A stretch of 24,781 nt of DNA from a virus: IMG/VR virus record IMGVR_UViG_3300034375_011495, positions 1 through 24,781 of that record. One strand, 5' to 3'. Below, piece after piece: positions 6,832 to 15,911 of this stretch (position 1 is its first letter; the number at the start of each line of letters is the position of its first letter). The notes beneath the pieces were generated by a model. The model did not search any database. It was not told the origin of the DNA and was given only the letters and a program-made list of their open reading frames with translations. Both the position numbers and the translations under genes were made by a program.

Positions 6832-8337
6832 ATGGCTCAGGAAGCTCAGATCAAAGTCAACATTGACGATAATGAGGCGCTTCAGGCCTTGAGGGAGATG
6901 AGCGCGCTTGTCGCTCAAATCTCGGAAGGGCTTGGAGGGTTAAGTGTGCCCCCTGGAGCAATCCCAAGCGCCGCCCCTCCACCAAGCGCAGCCCCTTCAC
7001 CAGAAGGAGCACCTGAAGAGGAAGAGCGAAGAGCGAGCCTGAAGAGGGTTCTCAAAGCAGAGGCACAAGCCACCATAGACACGCTCACCTCTCCTATGAG
7101 CATGAGTCATGTGACCCAGCGCTTCAGCTCTATGCTGAAGAACGTAGCTAAAACCCTACCCTTGGGCATGGGCGCGCCTCTAGCGCTTGCAGGCGCCGCC
7201 TTTCAGGGCTTGAGCGCATCTCTTCAAGCGCGACAAGCCCGTTTAGGTGAGGTGATGGGACTCGAAGCGCAAGAGGCTGAGATTTCAGGAATGATCGACA
7301 CGCCCAGCGCTCAAGCCTTTGCACAGGATCGAGCGAAAGCCCTCGAGAGTTTAGGGCTCGATCCTATGACAGCGCGCCAGCTGATCACAGGCACCGCCAG
7401 CGCGGTAGGTTTTCAGGCAACAGAACAAGATTTTAGTAGTTTCAGATTATCCCAACTTGCAGCCGCAGAGAGATCAGGAGTGAGCGCGGGTTCCATCGCT
7501 TCCCTCGCCGGCCTGATCGCACAAAGCACAGGTGACAGCGTAGGGCAAGCGCTTGATCAATCGCTCAGTCTGCGAAATCTCGCTGAATCTCAGATGGATC
7601 TCAGAGGCGCAGGCGTTGAGCAGTTTCTAAGCGCGATAGGGGGGATCGTCGATAACCTCACCTCACGAGGAATCACAGCTCAACCTACTAGCATAGCCCA
7701 GACCCTTGGAGGTATTGCGCGCGCGACAGGCACACGCGGGCAGCGCCCCGCGCAGATCTTCCAAGGTCTGCAAAGCTTAGGAAGAGGCGCATTTAGTGAG
7801 ATATCCGCACCTTTTCAGCAACTCGGACAGATGGCCGTTTTAGCTGATATCTATTCGAGATCAGGCGATATCTTCAGCGCGCAACAAGAAGCCGAGCGCC
7901 TGCAAGCAGACCCCTCTAATATTCCTCAAATCCTCGCGAGAGGGTTAGGAGGCCAGGCAGGACAAGCCGCGCTTGCTTCAATTCAGGGCATCAGCGCCTT
8001 TGACGCCACACGCTTGATAGAGGGCATTGATTTAGGTGCTGATGTCAGAATGAGACAATCACCCGCGCAAGTCGCGCAGAGCCTCCAGCTGAGCGCCGCG
8101 CAAGCCGCGCAGACAGGGCAGACCTTGAGAGGCTTGAGAGACCCTCAGAGCACAGCCATCTTTCAGAAGATGATTGAGATTGGAGGCGCCTCAGAGCGCA
8201 ATGTACTGAAGATGAGCGAGAACATTGACGCGATTATCAAACTCACTGATATCGCGCTAGGCATACAGAGCGCCTTGACAGGCTCTGTCAACCTATTCTC
8301 AACAGCGCTCAATACTCTACAGAGGATGATCCCATGA
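6832..8337 (+). CDS. Tape measure protein (short)
   Basis: A 501-residue protein in the tape-measure slot, between the chaperone pair and the baseplate hub. It is almost wholly helical and rich in Ala, Gln and Gly. It has a Pro/Ala-rich linker at about 43-66, a hydrophobic stretch near 108-128 (PLGMGAPLALAGAAFQGL) and a second at the C-terminus (ALGIQSALTGSVNLF). With the usual rule of about 1.5 angstrom per residue the tail would be roughly 75 nm, short for a myovirus. No lysozyme or peptidase domain is visible. Its last bases overlap the hub start (ATGA). Function: sets tail length and is ejected with the DNA. Confidence 0.75.
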   Translation: MAQEAQIKVNIDDNEALQALREMSALVAQISEGLGGLSVPPGAIPSAAPPPSAAPSPEGAPEEEERRASLKRVLKAEAQATIDTLTSPMSMSHVTQRFSSMLKNVAKTLPLGMGAPLALAGAAFQGLSASLQARQARLGEVMGLEAQEAEISGMIDTPSAQAFAQDRAKALESLGLDPMTARQLITGTASAVGFQATEQDFSSFRLSQLAAAERSGVSAGSIASLAGLIAQSTGDSVGQALDQSLSLRNLAESQMDLRGAGVEQFLSAIGGIVDNLTSRGITAQPTSIAQTLGGIARATGTRGQRPAQIFQGLQSLGRGAFSEISAPFQQLGQMAVLADIYSRSGDIFSAQQEAERLQADPSNIPQILARGLGGQAGQAALASIQGISAFDATRLIEGIDLGADVRMRQSPAQVAQSLQLSAAQAAQTGQTLRGLRDPQSTAIFQKMIEIGGASERNVLKMSENIDAIIKLTDIALGIQSALTGSVNLFSTALNTLQRMIP

Positions 8338-9719
8338 GTGAGGTCATACTCTACACAGATGAGCGCACTTATGATGTAACGCCGTTCACAACCTCTTTCC
8401 AGATTCAATTGAGCCTCACCGCGCCTTATGAACAAGCGCTTATTGAGCTCATGATTCCTGCTCACTTACAGCATGAATTAATCCCCTTCTACGAGGAGAC
8501 AGGCGCGATTGATCTTGATACTTGGGTAGTGATTCGAGAGAACATCGAACTAAAAAAGCGCGCTATTTTCTGTGGTCGGCTCAGCGCTGTGAGCTATGGT
8601 GTGAGCGCAAATGAAGAAGGTCTCGTTGAGGCAGCACCCTTACAATTGAATTTTACAACATGGTTAGCACCTCTTATCGAGTCTCAAATTTATCTCTCAG
8701 CAACCCCTCTTATCAACGGTCATATCTATGAGATCCAGTCTTACGGGAGACTTCTTCAGAGCACCCTCTCAAGCGTATTTGAAAACAATATAGGCGAGGT
8801 GTTCAGGACCGTTTATAACCAATTGAGCCCTGCTTATCGATTCCCTAAAACCCTAGCAGGCGGCGCGCGACTCTCACAGGTGCCTATCATCTCATCGAGA
8901 GCGCGCGCGGAACAATACGCCCCAGAGCGCGCTCATCTTTATCGCGGAATCTATGGCCTCGCTCTAAACGCTACTCAGATCAGACCCACAGGCGCCCCTT
9001 GGTCAATCCTCTCAAGCTTCTTTGATGTTGACCCTACATTGATTGAGCTTTTCCCGAGCCTTGAGCCTGCTCATGTAACAGGCTCTTTGAGCGATTTCTT
9101 GGACGCTACACCTGTGATCATGTATAGGCTCAAGCCCTTCATCTTTGGACGCTTGACGAATCAGAGCATCGACCCCAACGCGCCAAGTGTGCAAGAACAT
9201 GCTCAAACTGTAGAGCGGATCATCACCGCAAATGAGATCATCAGGCTTGATCTCAGCGTGAACGCTCAGGACAGGATCAACAGCGCCTATGTAGAAACCC
9301 CCCTCAATGAGCAGAGAGGGATTGACGCTTTTGGGCTGATCGGCTCACCTTCATTAAATCGCGAAGACATCGAGCAGAACGGCTTGAGGATGTACCGTGG
9401 ACAGTGGCCCTTTTTCCCCCAAGGCCGCAGCACCCCCCAACGCTCACTCAAGCGAGAGATTGATTACATCATCTCGATTGTGAACACGATCACAATCAAT
9501 AATCATCGTTATCTTCAAGGCTCTCTTACAATTGCTCAGCGTCCCGACTTAAGAGCGGGATTATGGGTTAAGGTGGAGTATCCTCAAGTACATCAACATC
9601 TGATTGTTTATATTGAGACAGTCACACACACAACTCAAGTGATCGACCAACTCACAACGCGCCGGTCTTCAATCAGCTTCACACGCGGATTCTATCAAGG
9701 AGGTGAACATCATGATTAA
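8334..9719 (+). CDS. Baseplate hub-type protein (gp27/gpD-like)
   Basis: A 461-residue protein directly after the tape measure. It begins with a beta-rich N-terminal domain (FQIQLSLTAPYEQALIELMIP, then a barrel-like region with VVIRENIELKKRAIFCGRLSAVSY) and has a middle stretch WSILSSFFDVDPTLIELFPSLE. This SFFDVDP...IELFPSLE pattern recurs in hub proteins of contractile tails. The C-terminal strands (YLQGSLTIAQRPDLRAGLWVKVE) resemble the second tube-like barrel of gp27/gpD. It would form the threefold-to-sixfold adaptor between tube and spike. Start ATG overlaps the tape-measure stop. Fold assignment is by pattern only. Confidence 0.65.
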   Translation: MSEVILYTDERTYDVTPFTTSFQIQLSLTAPYEQALIELMIPAHLQHELIPFYEETGAIDLDTWVVIRENIELKKRAIFCGRLSAVSYGVSANEEGLVEAAPLQLNFTTWLAPLIESQIYLSATPLINGHIYEIQSYGRLLQSTLSSVFENNIGEVFRTVYNQLSPAYRFPKTLAGGARLSQVPIISSRARAEQYAPERAHLYRGIYGLALNATQIRPTGAPWSILSSFFDVDPTLIELFPSLEPAHVTGSLSDFLDATPVIMYRLKPFIFGRLTNQSIDPNAPSVQEHAQTVERIITANEIIRLDLSVNAQDRINSAYVETPLNEQRGIDAFGLIGSPSLNREDIEQNGLRMYRGQWPFFPQGRSTPQRSLKREIDYIISIVNTITINNHRYLQGSLTIAQRPDLRAGLWVKVEYPQVHQHLIVYIETVTHTTQVIDQLTTRRSSISFTRGFYQGGEHHD

Positions 9720-10398
9720 GCAGCTCATCTCTCATGGACGCGCACACATTGAAATCATGATCGTGGTAGACCGCTACATTACGGAAGGTTTCCCTGAATG
9801 TGATCTACTCGATTCACGCGGGATTCTTCATCAAGGATGCTCGATTATGAGCTTAGGGGGAGGGATTACCGATCTCTTCAGCGTACCCGCCTTGAACGCT
9901 GAAGTTATCGCGCTGAGCTCTTCAGGTGCAACTCCTTACATTGTTGGAGTACTTGCAGAGGTGCAGACCTATCAAGCCTCCCCACAGATCACCCCCGCAG
10001 GGGAATACCCTTCAAATCAAATAGGGATGGATCACGCGCAACTGAAGAGCTCAGGAAGTCGCATAATCGCGACAGAGAGCGCGCTTTATCTAGAGCCACG
10101 AGCGCGGATTCAAGGCGCTTTAGAGGTCAGCTCAGGCGCAGAGCCTCTTCAATCTTTTGCGGTCGCAGAGCCTACGATAGACACGCTTGAGACTTATCAA
10201 GCGCGTCTCACCGAGATGAGAAGCGCGATCATCAATCTTCAATCCACCCTCTCTTCCATCGTAACAGCGCTGAAGCTGGATATCCCTTTAGGCGCGCCCA
10301 CCAATCTCAATCTAGTCACTCTTCCTAGTGATCCCGTCGCGACAATCACAGCGCCAGATGATAGAATAGCCTCAGAGATAGCGAAATTAGAGAGGTGA
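9712..10398 (+). CDS. Putative OB-fold baseplate spike/adaptor protein
   Basis: An upstream in-frame GTG exists at 9703, but the ATG at 9712 is preferred: AAGGAGGTGA lies 6-7 bases before it. This gives 228 residues. The segment CDLLDSRGILHQGCSIMSLGGGI, then VPALNAEVIALSSSGATPYIVGVL, has the strand-loop-strand spacing of gpV/gp45-type OB domains (a P-x2-N/G-x-E-V turn and a final V-G-V-L strand). A beta segment (IIATESALYLEPRARIQGALEV) and a helical C-terminus (TLETYQARLTEMRSAIINLQSTL) follow. Order after the hub fits the central spike or a spike adaptor. No obvious needle repeat or metal-binding tip is seen, so the spike call is tentative. Confidence 0.45.
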   Translation: MIKQLISHGRAHIEIMIVVDRYITEGFPECDLLDSRGILHQGCSIMSLGGGITDLFSVPALNAEVIALSSSGATPYIVGVLAEVQTYQASPQITPAGEYPSNQIGMDHAQLKSSGSRIIATESALYLEPRARIQGALEVSSGAEPLQSFAVAEPTIDTLETYQARLTEMRSAIINLQSTLSSIVTALKLDIPLGAPTNLNLVTLPSDPVATITAPDDRIASEIAKLER

Positions 10399-10402
10399 TC
10401 TA

Positions 10403-11983
10403 ATGCCCAATTCAGGTTTTACCCTCCCAGGCACCTTAGCGAATTTAGCGCGCGTGAATATACGCTATATCCTCGAGTGGCATCGAAACGCGCGCCTCTA
10501 TAAAGCGATCTCTCTACCTCTTCCCCCTAACGCGCTGAGCATCAGCAGCCCGAGCCCGCGCCAGATCACATACACGCTAGGTGATGAGCCGATAAGGGAG
10601 CTGGGAGAATTCAAGCGACGGACAATAGAGCTCTCAGGAAGCGCGGGCTATGACGCCCGTCCCGCTTATCGCTCAGACGGTTCAATCTCTGCGCTCTTTG
10701 GCCCTGCAATTCTCATTGAGTTTCGAGATTTCATTGAAGAATACCAGACCCTTGCAGCTGTCGAAGGTTCAATGAGAGTAGTCAATCACCAAATTGACGA
10801 GCACCACACCCTCATCTTTAGAGCGCTTGATGAAGGCTATCATCTCAGGGTTGAAGTGAGTGAATTCAACATCCAGCGCAACGCAGATGAGGACAATTTA
10901 ACCCCCTCATGGACACTGAATCTTGAGGCTTATCTTGAAGCCCGCCCCCCGTTTAATCCGCTCTTTAATTTAGCAGGCTCACTAGCAAAAGTAACCCGAG
11001 CAATACAAACAGCCGCAGACGCAACAGCGCTCAGCGCTCAGTTATTGGCAGGTGCTAACGCCTATGTAAGAAGAGGTCTCCAAGGCCCCTTTCAAGCGCT
11101 ACAAGCGCTGACCTCTACCCTAGACGCTACAGTCAATAATTTCTCTGAACTGGTTGATATCCCTGTAGACATTATCCGCTCTATATCGCGCACTGCGGGC
11201 CAAGTTCGCACAACCGCAATCAAGCTCCTTGATGCAGTGTTTTTGGATGAGCTGATCCCTGAAGTGGATCTTTTATTTCAGATCATAGGTTTAGCTCAGG
11301 ACATCGAGAGCGCAGCCGAGAGCACCGCAACAATAACCCCGCAGCCCAACATTGAAGAGGTTGACGAAGCCCTCTCACCTTCACTCCCCTCATCAGCAGC
11401 CCCAATCATAGATCAAGCCCCCGTTGAGAGTGTGAGCGCCTATCGATTGAGGTTAGGTGAAGATCTCCGAATTTTAGCGCGCCGCTTCTTTGGTGACCCT
11501 GATCAATGGCCCACGCTCGCAACCCTCAACTCTTGGCTTAGCGCTGATCAGGATTCAAGAGGCGAGCCCCCGCGCGCGGGCGACGTGATCCTTATCCCAG
11601 ATCCTCAATCACCCCCTCAAACAAGCTCTGATCTGTACGGCCAAGACCTCTTGATTGTGGACGGTGATCTTGAGCTAAAGGCAAATGACTTCAGTCTTGT
11701 CTCATCAACCAAAAACCTAGAGCAAGCCGCCGCGCATAGACTCCAGAGCCAAGCGGGAGAGAGCATCATCGAGCGCTACGGATTACCCGAGCGCATAGGC
11801 CAGAGGCTCACAGCAGCCAGCTCAGGTTATCTCTCAGCGCATATCTCAGAGCAGCTCTTGTTAGACCCCCGAATCGAGCAAATCAACGTGATTGAGTTGA
11901 GAGATCAAGGCGATCATCTAAGCGCCTCCCTCGAGTTCACCGCGCGTTCAGGCGCGCTCATATCTAGCGCAATTAGGATTTAA
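10403..11983 (+). CDS. Baseplate protein: LysM plus gp25-like wedge domain fusion
   Basis: A 526-residue protein, ATG at 10403 after AGAGGTGA. The N-terminal third (LPPNALSISSPSPRQITYTLGDE... FKRRTIELSGSAGYDA) matches the opening of XkdP/gp53-type LysM baseplate proteins. Residues about 345-400 are a LysM-like domain (YRLRLGEDLRILARRFFGDPDQWPTLATLN, ending PRAGDVILIP). From about 411 a second module begins LYGQDLLIVDGDLELKANDFS and continues with QSQAGESIIERYGLPERIG and VIELRDQGDHLSASLEFTA, a gp25/DUF2634-like wedge pattern. In many phages these are separate genes; here they appear joined. It would attach the wedge to the hub. The LysM call is fairly secure; the gp25-like call is by pattern. 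Confidence 0.65.
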   Translation: MPNSGFTLPGTLANLARVNIRYILEWHRNARLYKAISLPLPPNALSISSPSPRQITYTLGDEPIRELGEFKRRTIELSGSAGYDARPAYRSDGSISALFGPAILIEFRDFIEEYQTLAAVEGSMRVVNHQIDEHHTLIFRALDEGYHLRVEVSEFNIQRNADEDNLTPSWTLNLEAYLEARPPFNPLFNLAGSLAKVTRAIQTAADATALSAQLLAGANAYVRRGLQGPFQALQALTSTLDATVNNFSELVDIPVDIIRSISRTAGQVRTTAIKLLDAVFLDELIPEVDLLFQIIGLAQDIESAAESTATITPQPNIEEVDEALSPSLPSSAAPIIDQAPVESVSAYRLRLGEDLRILARRFFGDPDQWPTLATLNSWLSADQDSRGEPPRAGDVILIPDPQSPPQTSSDLYGQDLLIVDGDLELKANDFSLVSSTKNLEQAAAHRLQSQAGESIIERYGLPERIGQRLTAASSGYLSAHISEQLLLDPRIEQINVIELRDQGDHLSASLEFTARSGALISSAIRI

Positions 11984-11984
11984 C

Positions 11985-13376
11985 ATGTACACGCCCCGAG
12001 ACCGCGATGAACTCGCCCGCATCATTCTAGGCTCGATAGTGAGCCGCTCAGAGCTCACAGACACCGCTTCAGGTAGCGTCATCGATGTACTCGCTCAGAG
12101 TATGGCAGCGCTCAGCTCTTCAGTGGAATATCGTATAGCGCGAATGAGAGACGCTTTTGATTTCCGTAACGCGACAGGCGCAGAACTTGATGAGCGCCTA
12201 AGCGAGTTTCCCCCTTCAACCATCGAGCGCCAGAGCGCGACCTATGCAACAGGCGCCCTTATCGTCACGTTAGATGCTCAGGTGCTTGACCTCACCATTC
12301 CTGCGGGTGCTTCATTCAGTCCGTCCTCGAGACCTGAGATCATCTATTCAGTGATTGCAGATACAGTGATCACAGCGGGAGAGACCTCTAAAGAGTTGAG
12401 CGTAGAGGCTAACCTTTTAGGCCCTGCTGGCAACATCTCAGCAGAGCGCATTGATACGATATTGAGCGCCCCGCCTGAGCTCTTAACGGTGAGTAATCAG
12501 ACGAGCATCTCTAATGGACGCGACGAAGAGACAGACGTCTCACTGAAGAGGCGCGCGCTGCTCTATCTCCAGAGTTTAGCGCGCTCTCAACCCTCAGCGC
12601 TCGAGTTTGCTGCATTGAGCGCTGACGTAACCCCGCGTCTCTCTCTGGCTTCTGTTTATGAGGATCCTGAACAGCGCGGATTCTCTTGGCTCTATATCGA
12701 TGATGGATCGGGTGAACTCGGATTAAGAACCCAGACAGGCCAACGGTATACAGGCACCGCGACCGCATCAGGCCCCCGCACTATTTATTTCGACGCGCCC
12801 GCCGTTAACGCGCCTACGCTCACTTATGTTGACCCTGTAACAAGTCTCACGCACATGGTGAGCACCGCGCGTTATCTCGCTATCCCTGAGCGCGGGATCA
12901 TGTATGTTGACGCCTCAGCGATCCCTGATACAGCCGTATGGACACTGGGAGCCTATGACGTTTTTTCAGGCCCTATTGCCGAGATCCAAAGAATTATTGA
13001 GGGTGACCCCGCGAACCCTAACAGTTCACCGGGATGGAGAGCGGCAGGAACCCGAGTTCGAGTTTACCCTCCAGGCGTTCAGCGCCTGAGCTTTGATCTG
13101 CATTTAGTACCTATATCAGGTTATGACATCGATGATCTCAAGCGCGCCGTTGAGCTCGCAGTGATTGACCACTTGAGCTTACTTCGAATCGGTGAGCCTG
13201 TTTTTGTGGCTCGATTAATTGAGATCATCATGAGCGTAGAAGGCGCCCTCAATATCGATCTCTATCAAGCCTCCACAGGCTCAAGCGCAGCTCCTCAAGA
13301 TCTCGAAGACTTGTACCCCGCCTCTAATAGCGTAGTGAGACTAGGCACCCTCACCATTACCCCTAGTGAGAGTTAA
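11985..13376 (+). CDS. Baseplate J-like wedge protein
   Basis: A 463-residue protein carrying the hallmarks of the baseplate J family. These are an N-terminal helical arm, TGAELDERL (64-72), TIPAGASF (104-111), LLGPAGNISAERID (144-157) and NGRDEETDVSLKRR (177-190), which corresponds to the conserved G-x-D-x-E-[ST]-D-x3-[KR]-x-R motif. The family's usual C-terminal alpha/beta domain follows (VQRLSFDLHLVPISGYDIDDLK). It forms the ring of wedges that triggers sheath contraction. Start ATG lies 1 base after the upstream stop, so translation is likely coupled. The length is normal for the family. Confidence 0.88.
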   Translation: MYTPRDRDELARIILGSIVSRSELTDTASGSVIDVLAQSMAALSSSVEYRIARMRDAFDFRNATGAELDERLSEFPPSTIERQSATYATGALIVTLDAQVLDLTIPAGASFSPSSRPEIIYSVIADTVITAGETSKELSVEANLLGPAGNISAERIDTILSAPPELLTVSNQTSISNGRDEETDVSLKRRALLYLQSLARSQPSALEFAALSADVTPRLSLASVYEDPEQRGFSWLYIDDGSGELGLRTQTGQRYTGTATASGPRTIYFDAPAVNAPTLTYVDPVTSLTHMVSTARYLAIPERGIMYVDASAIPDTAVWTLGAYDVFSGPIAEIQRIIEGDPANPNSSPGWRAAGTRVRVYPPGVQRLSFDLHLVPISGYDIDDLKRAVELAVIDHLSLLRIGEPVFVARLIEIIMSVEGALNIDLYQASTGSSAAPQDLEDLYPASNSVVRLGTLTITPSES

Positions 13377-13378
13377 TC

Positions 13379-14875
13379 ATGGATAAAGTTAAATTTGACG
13401 CGCTTGAGCGCGCTGAGCTCGAAGACATCAGAGCGCTCTCAGATCTCCCTTATGAGTATGTGATGAGAGCTTTAGGGAGCGTACTTGGTGCAGGTGACTT
13501 GAGCGCCTCTCAAGGGGGATTGCTTACAGGCCCCAGCGCCAGCTACACACACGCGACAGGGCTCTTAACCCTGAGCTCCTTCACATTCCTAATGATTGAT
13601 TCTGGCAGCATTGATAGCAACGGTAATTCACTCGCCCCCGAGACACGCGCCGTAAAATTTGATGCAGGCGCAAGCGATCACCTCAACTCTCCTGTAGACA
13701 TCAGCGCCGCGCGCTCAGTGGGTGTTACTTACACCTTATTCGCGCGCCCTATCGAGATCGAGAGCGATGCAGCCGCGCGCCGTAAATGGGATCTATCCAG
13801 TCAGCAAGAGATCAGCTACACCCCTAACACGCGATTGAGAGAGCGGGTAGAGTTTAGCGCGGGAACCACCACCCCCGCACAAGGCGCGGGCGCCTCATGG
13901 ACAGCGATTTTAAATTATAGCGTCGATGGTTCAAACACCTTCACACATACTCCAATCAGTGCGCTTGATCAGAGTGACTCAAGAGCAATTGCTCTCCTCA
14001 ATCCCAGCCTTGCCCTCGATGCGCTTTCAACGCAGCTCTTCTTAGACCCCTCATCGACAGGCACCCAGAGCCGCGCGCTTGGTTTATTAGGGCTCATGAG
14101 CGTGATCAAACAAGCCCTCTATCGCACCGCTCATGATGGTTCACTTGACTCTCTCTACACGCCTAGCAGCGGCGTCAGATGGTACTCAGCGCCTCTAATC
14201 TCGCTTGGAGAGGCCTCTCAGCGAATCGCGCAGATTGAGACACGCGCCGCAGGGCTCTACAGCACATTCCCCTTTAACATTGAGATTCAACTTCAGATGA
14301 TCTCAGGAGTCGCTACTGAAAATGTAAGGATCACCCAAACCGATCAGGCACCCTTTACGGCTGACTTGACCGTTAACTTTGACAATCGCTATCGCAGCGA
14401 GGGCGCCCTACCTAGCGCATGGTCAACGACATCAAACCACACAACCGCAGAAGCCCTAAACCGCATAGGTCACATTGTATTAAGCTTCTCGAGTAATTAC
14501 TCCACCTCAAGTGAAGTGATCATGGCTCAAGGGATTCATACAGTGCACGTTATCAGAGACAACACTAACACGAGTACAAGTTGGAGCTCAATTAACGCGC
14601 TTAGCGCTGTGTCAGGCGCTGCTTCAGCTATGGCCGCAACCCCCTTAAATCTCGCATTTGTGGAAGAGACAGACCTACCCAACCCAAGCACCCCCGCCCC
14701 TAACGCGAGAGCCTTGAGAACCCTAACTTACATCGATGATGACAGCGTATCTCAAACCGTTGATAGAGCAGTGAAATTGAGCGCTTACATTGACCCCGCT
14801 CAAGTTCAAACAGACGCAACAGACAATGAGGGACTCACAATCACTCTCAATTATCAGATTCTAGTGAGACGCTAA
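13379..14875 (+). CDS. Distal baseplate / tail-fibre structural protein
   Basis: A 498-residue protein right after baseplate J. Residues 1-45 form a helical head (KFDALERAELEDIRALSDLPYEYVM) that could dock on the baseplate; the rest is Ser/Thr/Asn-rich and beta-strand-rich, typical of fibre or host-recognition proteins. A short helical stretch (ALGLLGLMSVIKQALYRTAHDG) interrupts the strands near the middle. I see no enzymatic motif, collagen repeat or autocleavage chaperone. It ends TAATGA, overlapping the next start at 14875. Function is inferred from location and composition; the exact family is not recognised. Confidence 0.5.
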   Translation: MDKVKFDALERAELEDIRALSDLPYEYVMRALGSVLGAGDLSASQGGLLTGPSASYTHATGLLTLSSFTFLMIDSGSIDSNGNSLAPETRAVKFDAGASDHLNSPVDISAARSVGVTYTLFARPIEIESDAAARRKWDLSSQQEISYTPNTRLRERVEFSAGTTTPAQGAGASWTAILNYSVDGSNTFTHTPISALDQSDSRAIALLNPSLALDALSTQLFLDPSSTGTQSRALGLLGLMSVIKQALYRTAHDGSLDSLYTPSSGVRWYSAPLISLGEASQRIAQIETRAAGLYSTFPFNIEIQLQMISGVATENVRITQTDQAPFTADLTVNFDNRYRSEGALPSAWSTTSNHTTAEALNRIGHIVLSFSSNYSTSSEVIMAQGIHTVHVIRDNTNTSTSWSSINALSAVSGAASAMAATPLNLAFVEETDLPNPSTPAPNARALRTLTYIDDDSVSQTVDRAVKLSAYIDPAQVQTDATDNEGLTITLNYQILVRR

Positions 14876-15909
14876 TGATTACCGCTCATGCAGGTTGGAC
14901 TTTAAACCCTATCAGCAACCCCAACCCTACAATCACACATTCTCTCCCCCTGGCAAGCTCAACTTATAGCGCTTTTGGGGATGCGGTCGATTCCACAGAC
15001 CCCAGCGCAACCTTTACTTTTTCATGGTCAGTTCTGCTCCCTCGCACAGGTCAAACCGCCGACTTTGTGAGCGCCACAGCCCAGAACCCTACATTACAAA
15101 ATGTGACTGATACTTGGGGCGATATAAGGCTTTTCCTCATCGCTGTTAATCCTGTTACAGGTGACTCTTCAGACGCGGACCCCCGCACCGCGCCCGCGAG
15201 CGCTTTCTGCACACTCCAAATCGAGAGCGCCGCGCGTTCTTTGCGCTTACCCGCCATAGGCTCAAGAGACTGGTACACCGCGCTCGATAGCGTGACCTCA
15301 ACCCTTGATACTCTCTCGATTAATAACGGCATAGACACCGCTACCGTTAATGGCTCAGGTGAGTTGATCATCACGCTTGATGATGGCTCAACGATTAACG
15401 CGGGCTCAGTCATAGGCCCCGCCGGCGCTGATGGCGCTGATGGCGCTGATGGCGCTGATGGCGCTGATGGTGCAGCGGGACCAAGCCAACGTCAATTGAT
15501 GTACAGCGCGCATGTAACTCACTGGTATGATTCAGACGCGCCTAACGTGCTACGCTCAGAATTCAATCCTGCAAAGCTAGAACCTATAGCAGGCCCCTGG
15601 AGAGCCCCTGTTGATCTCGCGCTTCTTCACATCTCAATTACAGCGCGCAACGCAGGCACCGTAAATAATGCAGCGACGTTTAACATTTACACATGTACCC
15701 CCGCAAACTGGGAAGCGGACACCCTGACAAGCGACACTCAAACGCTCACCATCACATCAGTTACGAGTAATGAGCCCTCATCGACTAAGCGCGCGTTATC
15801 ACCCGCCGTGAGTGTTCCAGCGGGCTCTCTCTTTGGGATCCAGATGGGAGCCCCCTCTATTGATGCGATGCACTCTATTGCTGTATCCATCCAAGCACAG
15901 GAGGCTTGA
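14875..15909 (+). CDS. Fibre protein with PKD/Ig-like domain and collagen-like stalk
   Basis: A 344-residue protein. The N-terminal part (about 20-115) contains FTFSWSVLLP, then FVSATAQNPTLQNVTDTWGD and IRLFLIAVNPVTG, the strand pattern of PKD/Ig-like domains. Residues 181-204 are Gly-X-Y triplets (five consecutive Gly-Ala-Asp units flanked by GPA and GAAGPS), expected to form a short collagen-like triple helix. The remaining 140 residues are a beta-rich globular domain (AATFNIYTCTPANW; VSVPAGSLFGIQMG). A trimeric fibre with a receptor-binding head fits. Coupled to its upstream neighbour by a TAATG overlap. Confidence 0.68.
   Translation: MITAHAGWTLNPISNPNPTITHSLPLASSTYSAFGDAVDSTDPSATFTFSWSVLLPRTGQTADFVSATAQNPTLQNVTDTWGDIRLFLIAVNPVTGDSSDADPRTAPASAFCTLQIESAARSLRLPAIGSRDWYTALDSVTSTLDTLSINNGIDTATVNGSGELIITLDDGSTINAGSVIGPAGADGADGADGADGADGAAGPSQRQLMYSAHVTHWYDSDAPNVLRSEFNPAKLEPIAGPWRAPVDLALLHISITARNAGTVNNAATFNIYTCTPANWEADTLTSDTQTLTITSVTSNEPSSTKRALSPAVSVPAGSLFGIQMGAPSIDAMHSIAVSIQAQEA
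15424..15468 (+). repeat. Five perfect 9-bp tandem repeats (collagen-like stalk)
   Basis: The unit GGCGCTGAT is repeated five times without a mismatch, then degenerates into GGTGCAGCG. It encodes Gly-Ala-Asp triplets in the fibre gene. Identity at the nucleotide level suggests recent copy-number change by slippage; each unit added or lost keeps the frame. Confidence 0.95.
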
Positions 15910-15911
15910 TC

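Noticed and set aside
12511-12768. Arg-rich 85-codon - strand frame inside the baseplate J gene
   Set aside because: Composition is that of a shadow frame and the sense gene has clear family motifs.
15051-15413. 120-codon open frame on the - strand inside the fibre gene
   Set aside because: It is antisense to a well-supported fibre protein and has no family resemblance or ribosome-binding site.
15424-15468. Short tandem repeats as a CRISPR array
   Set aside because: Units are 9 bp, contiguous without spacers and in frame with collagen-like coding.
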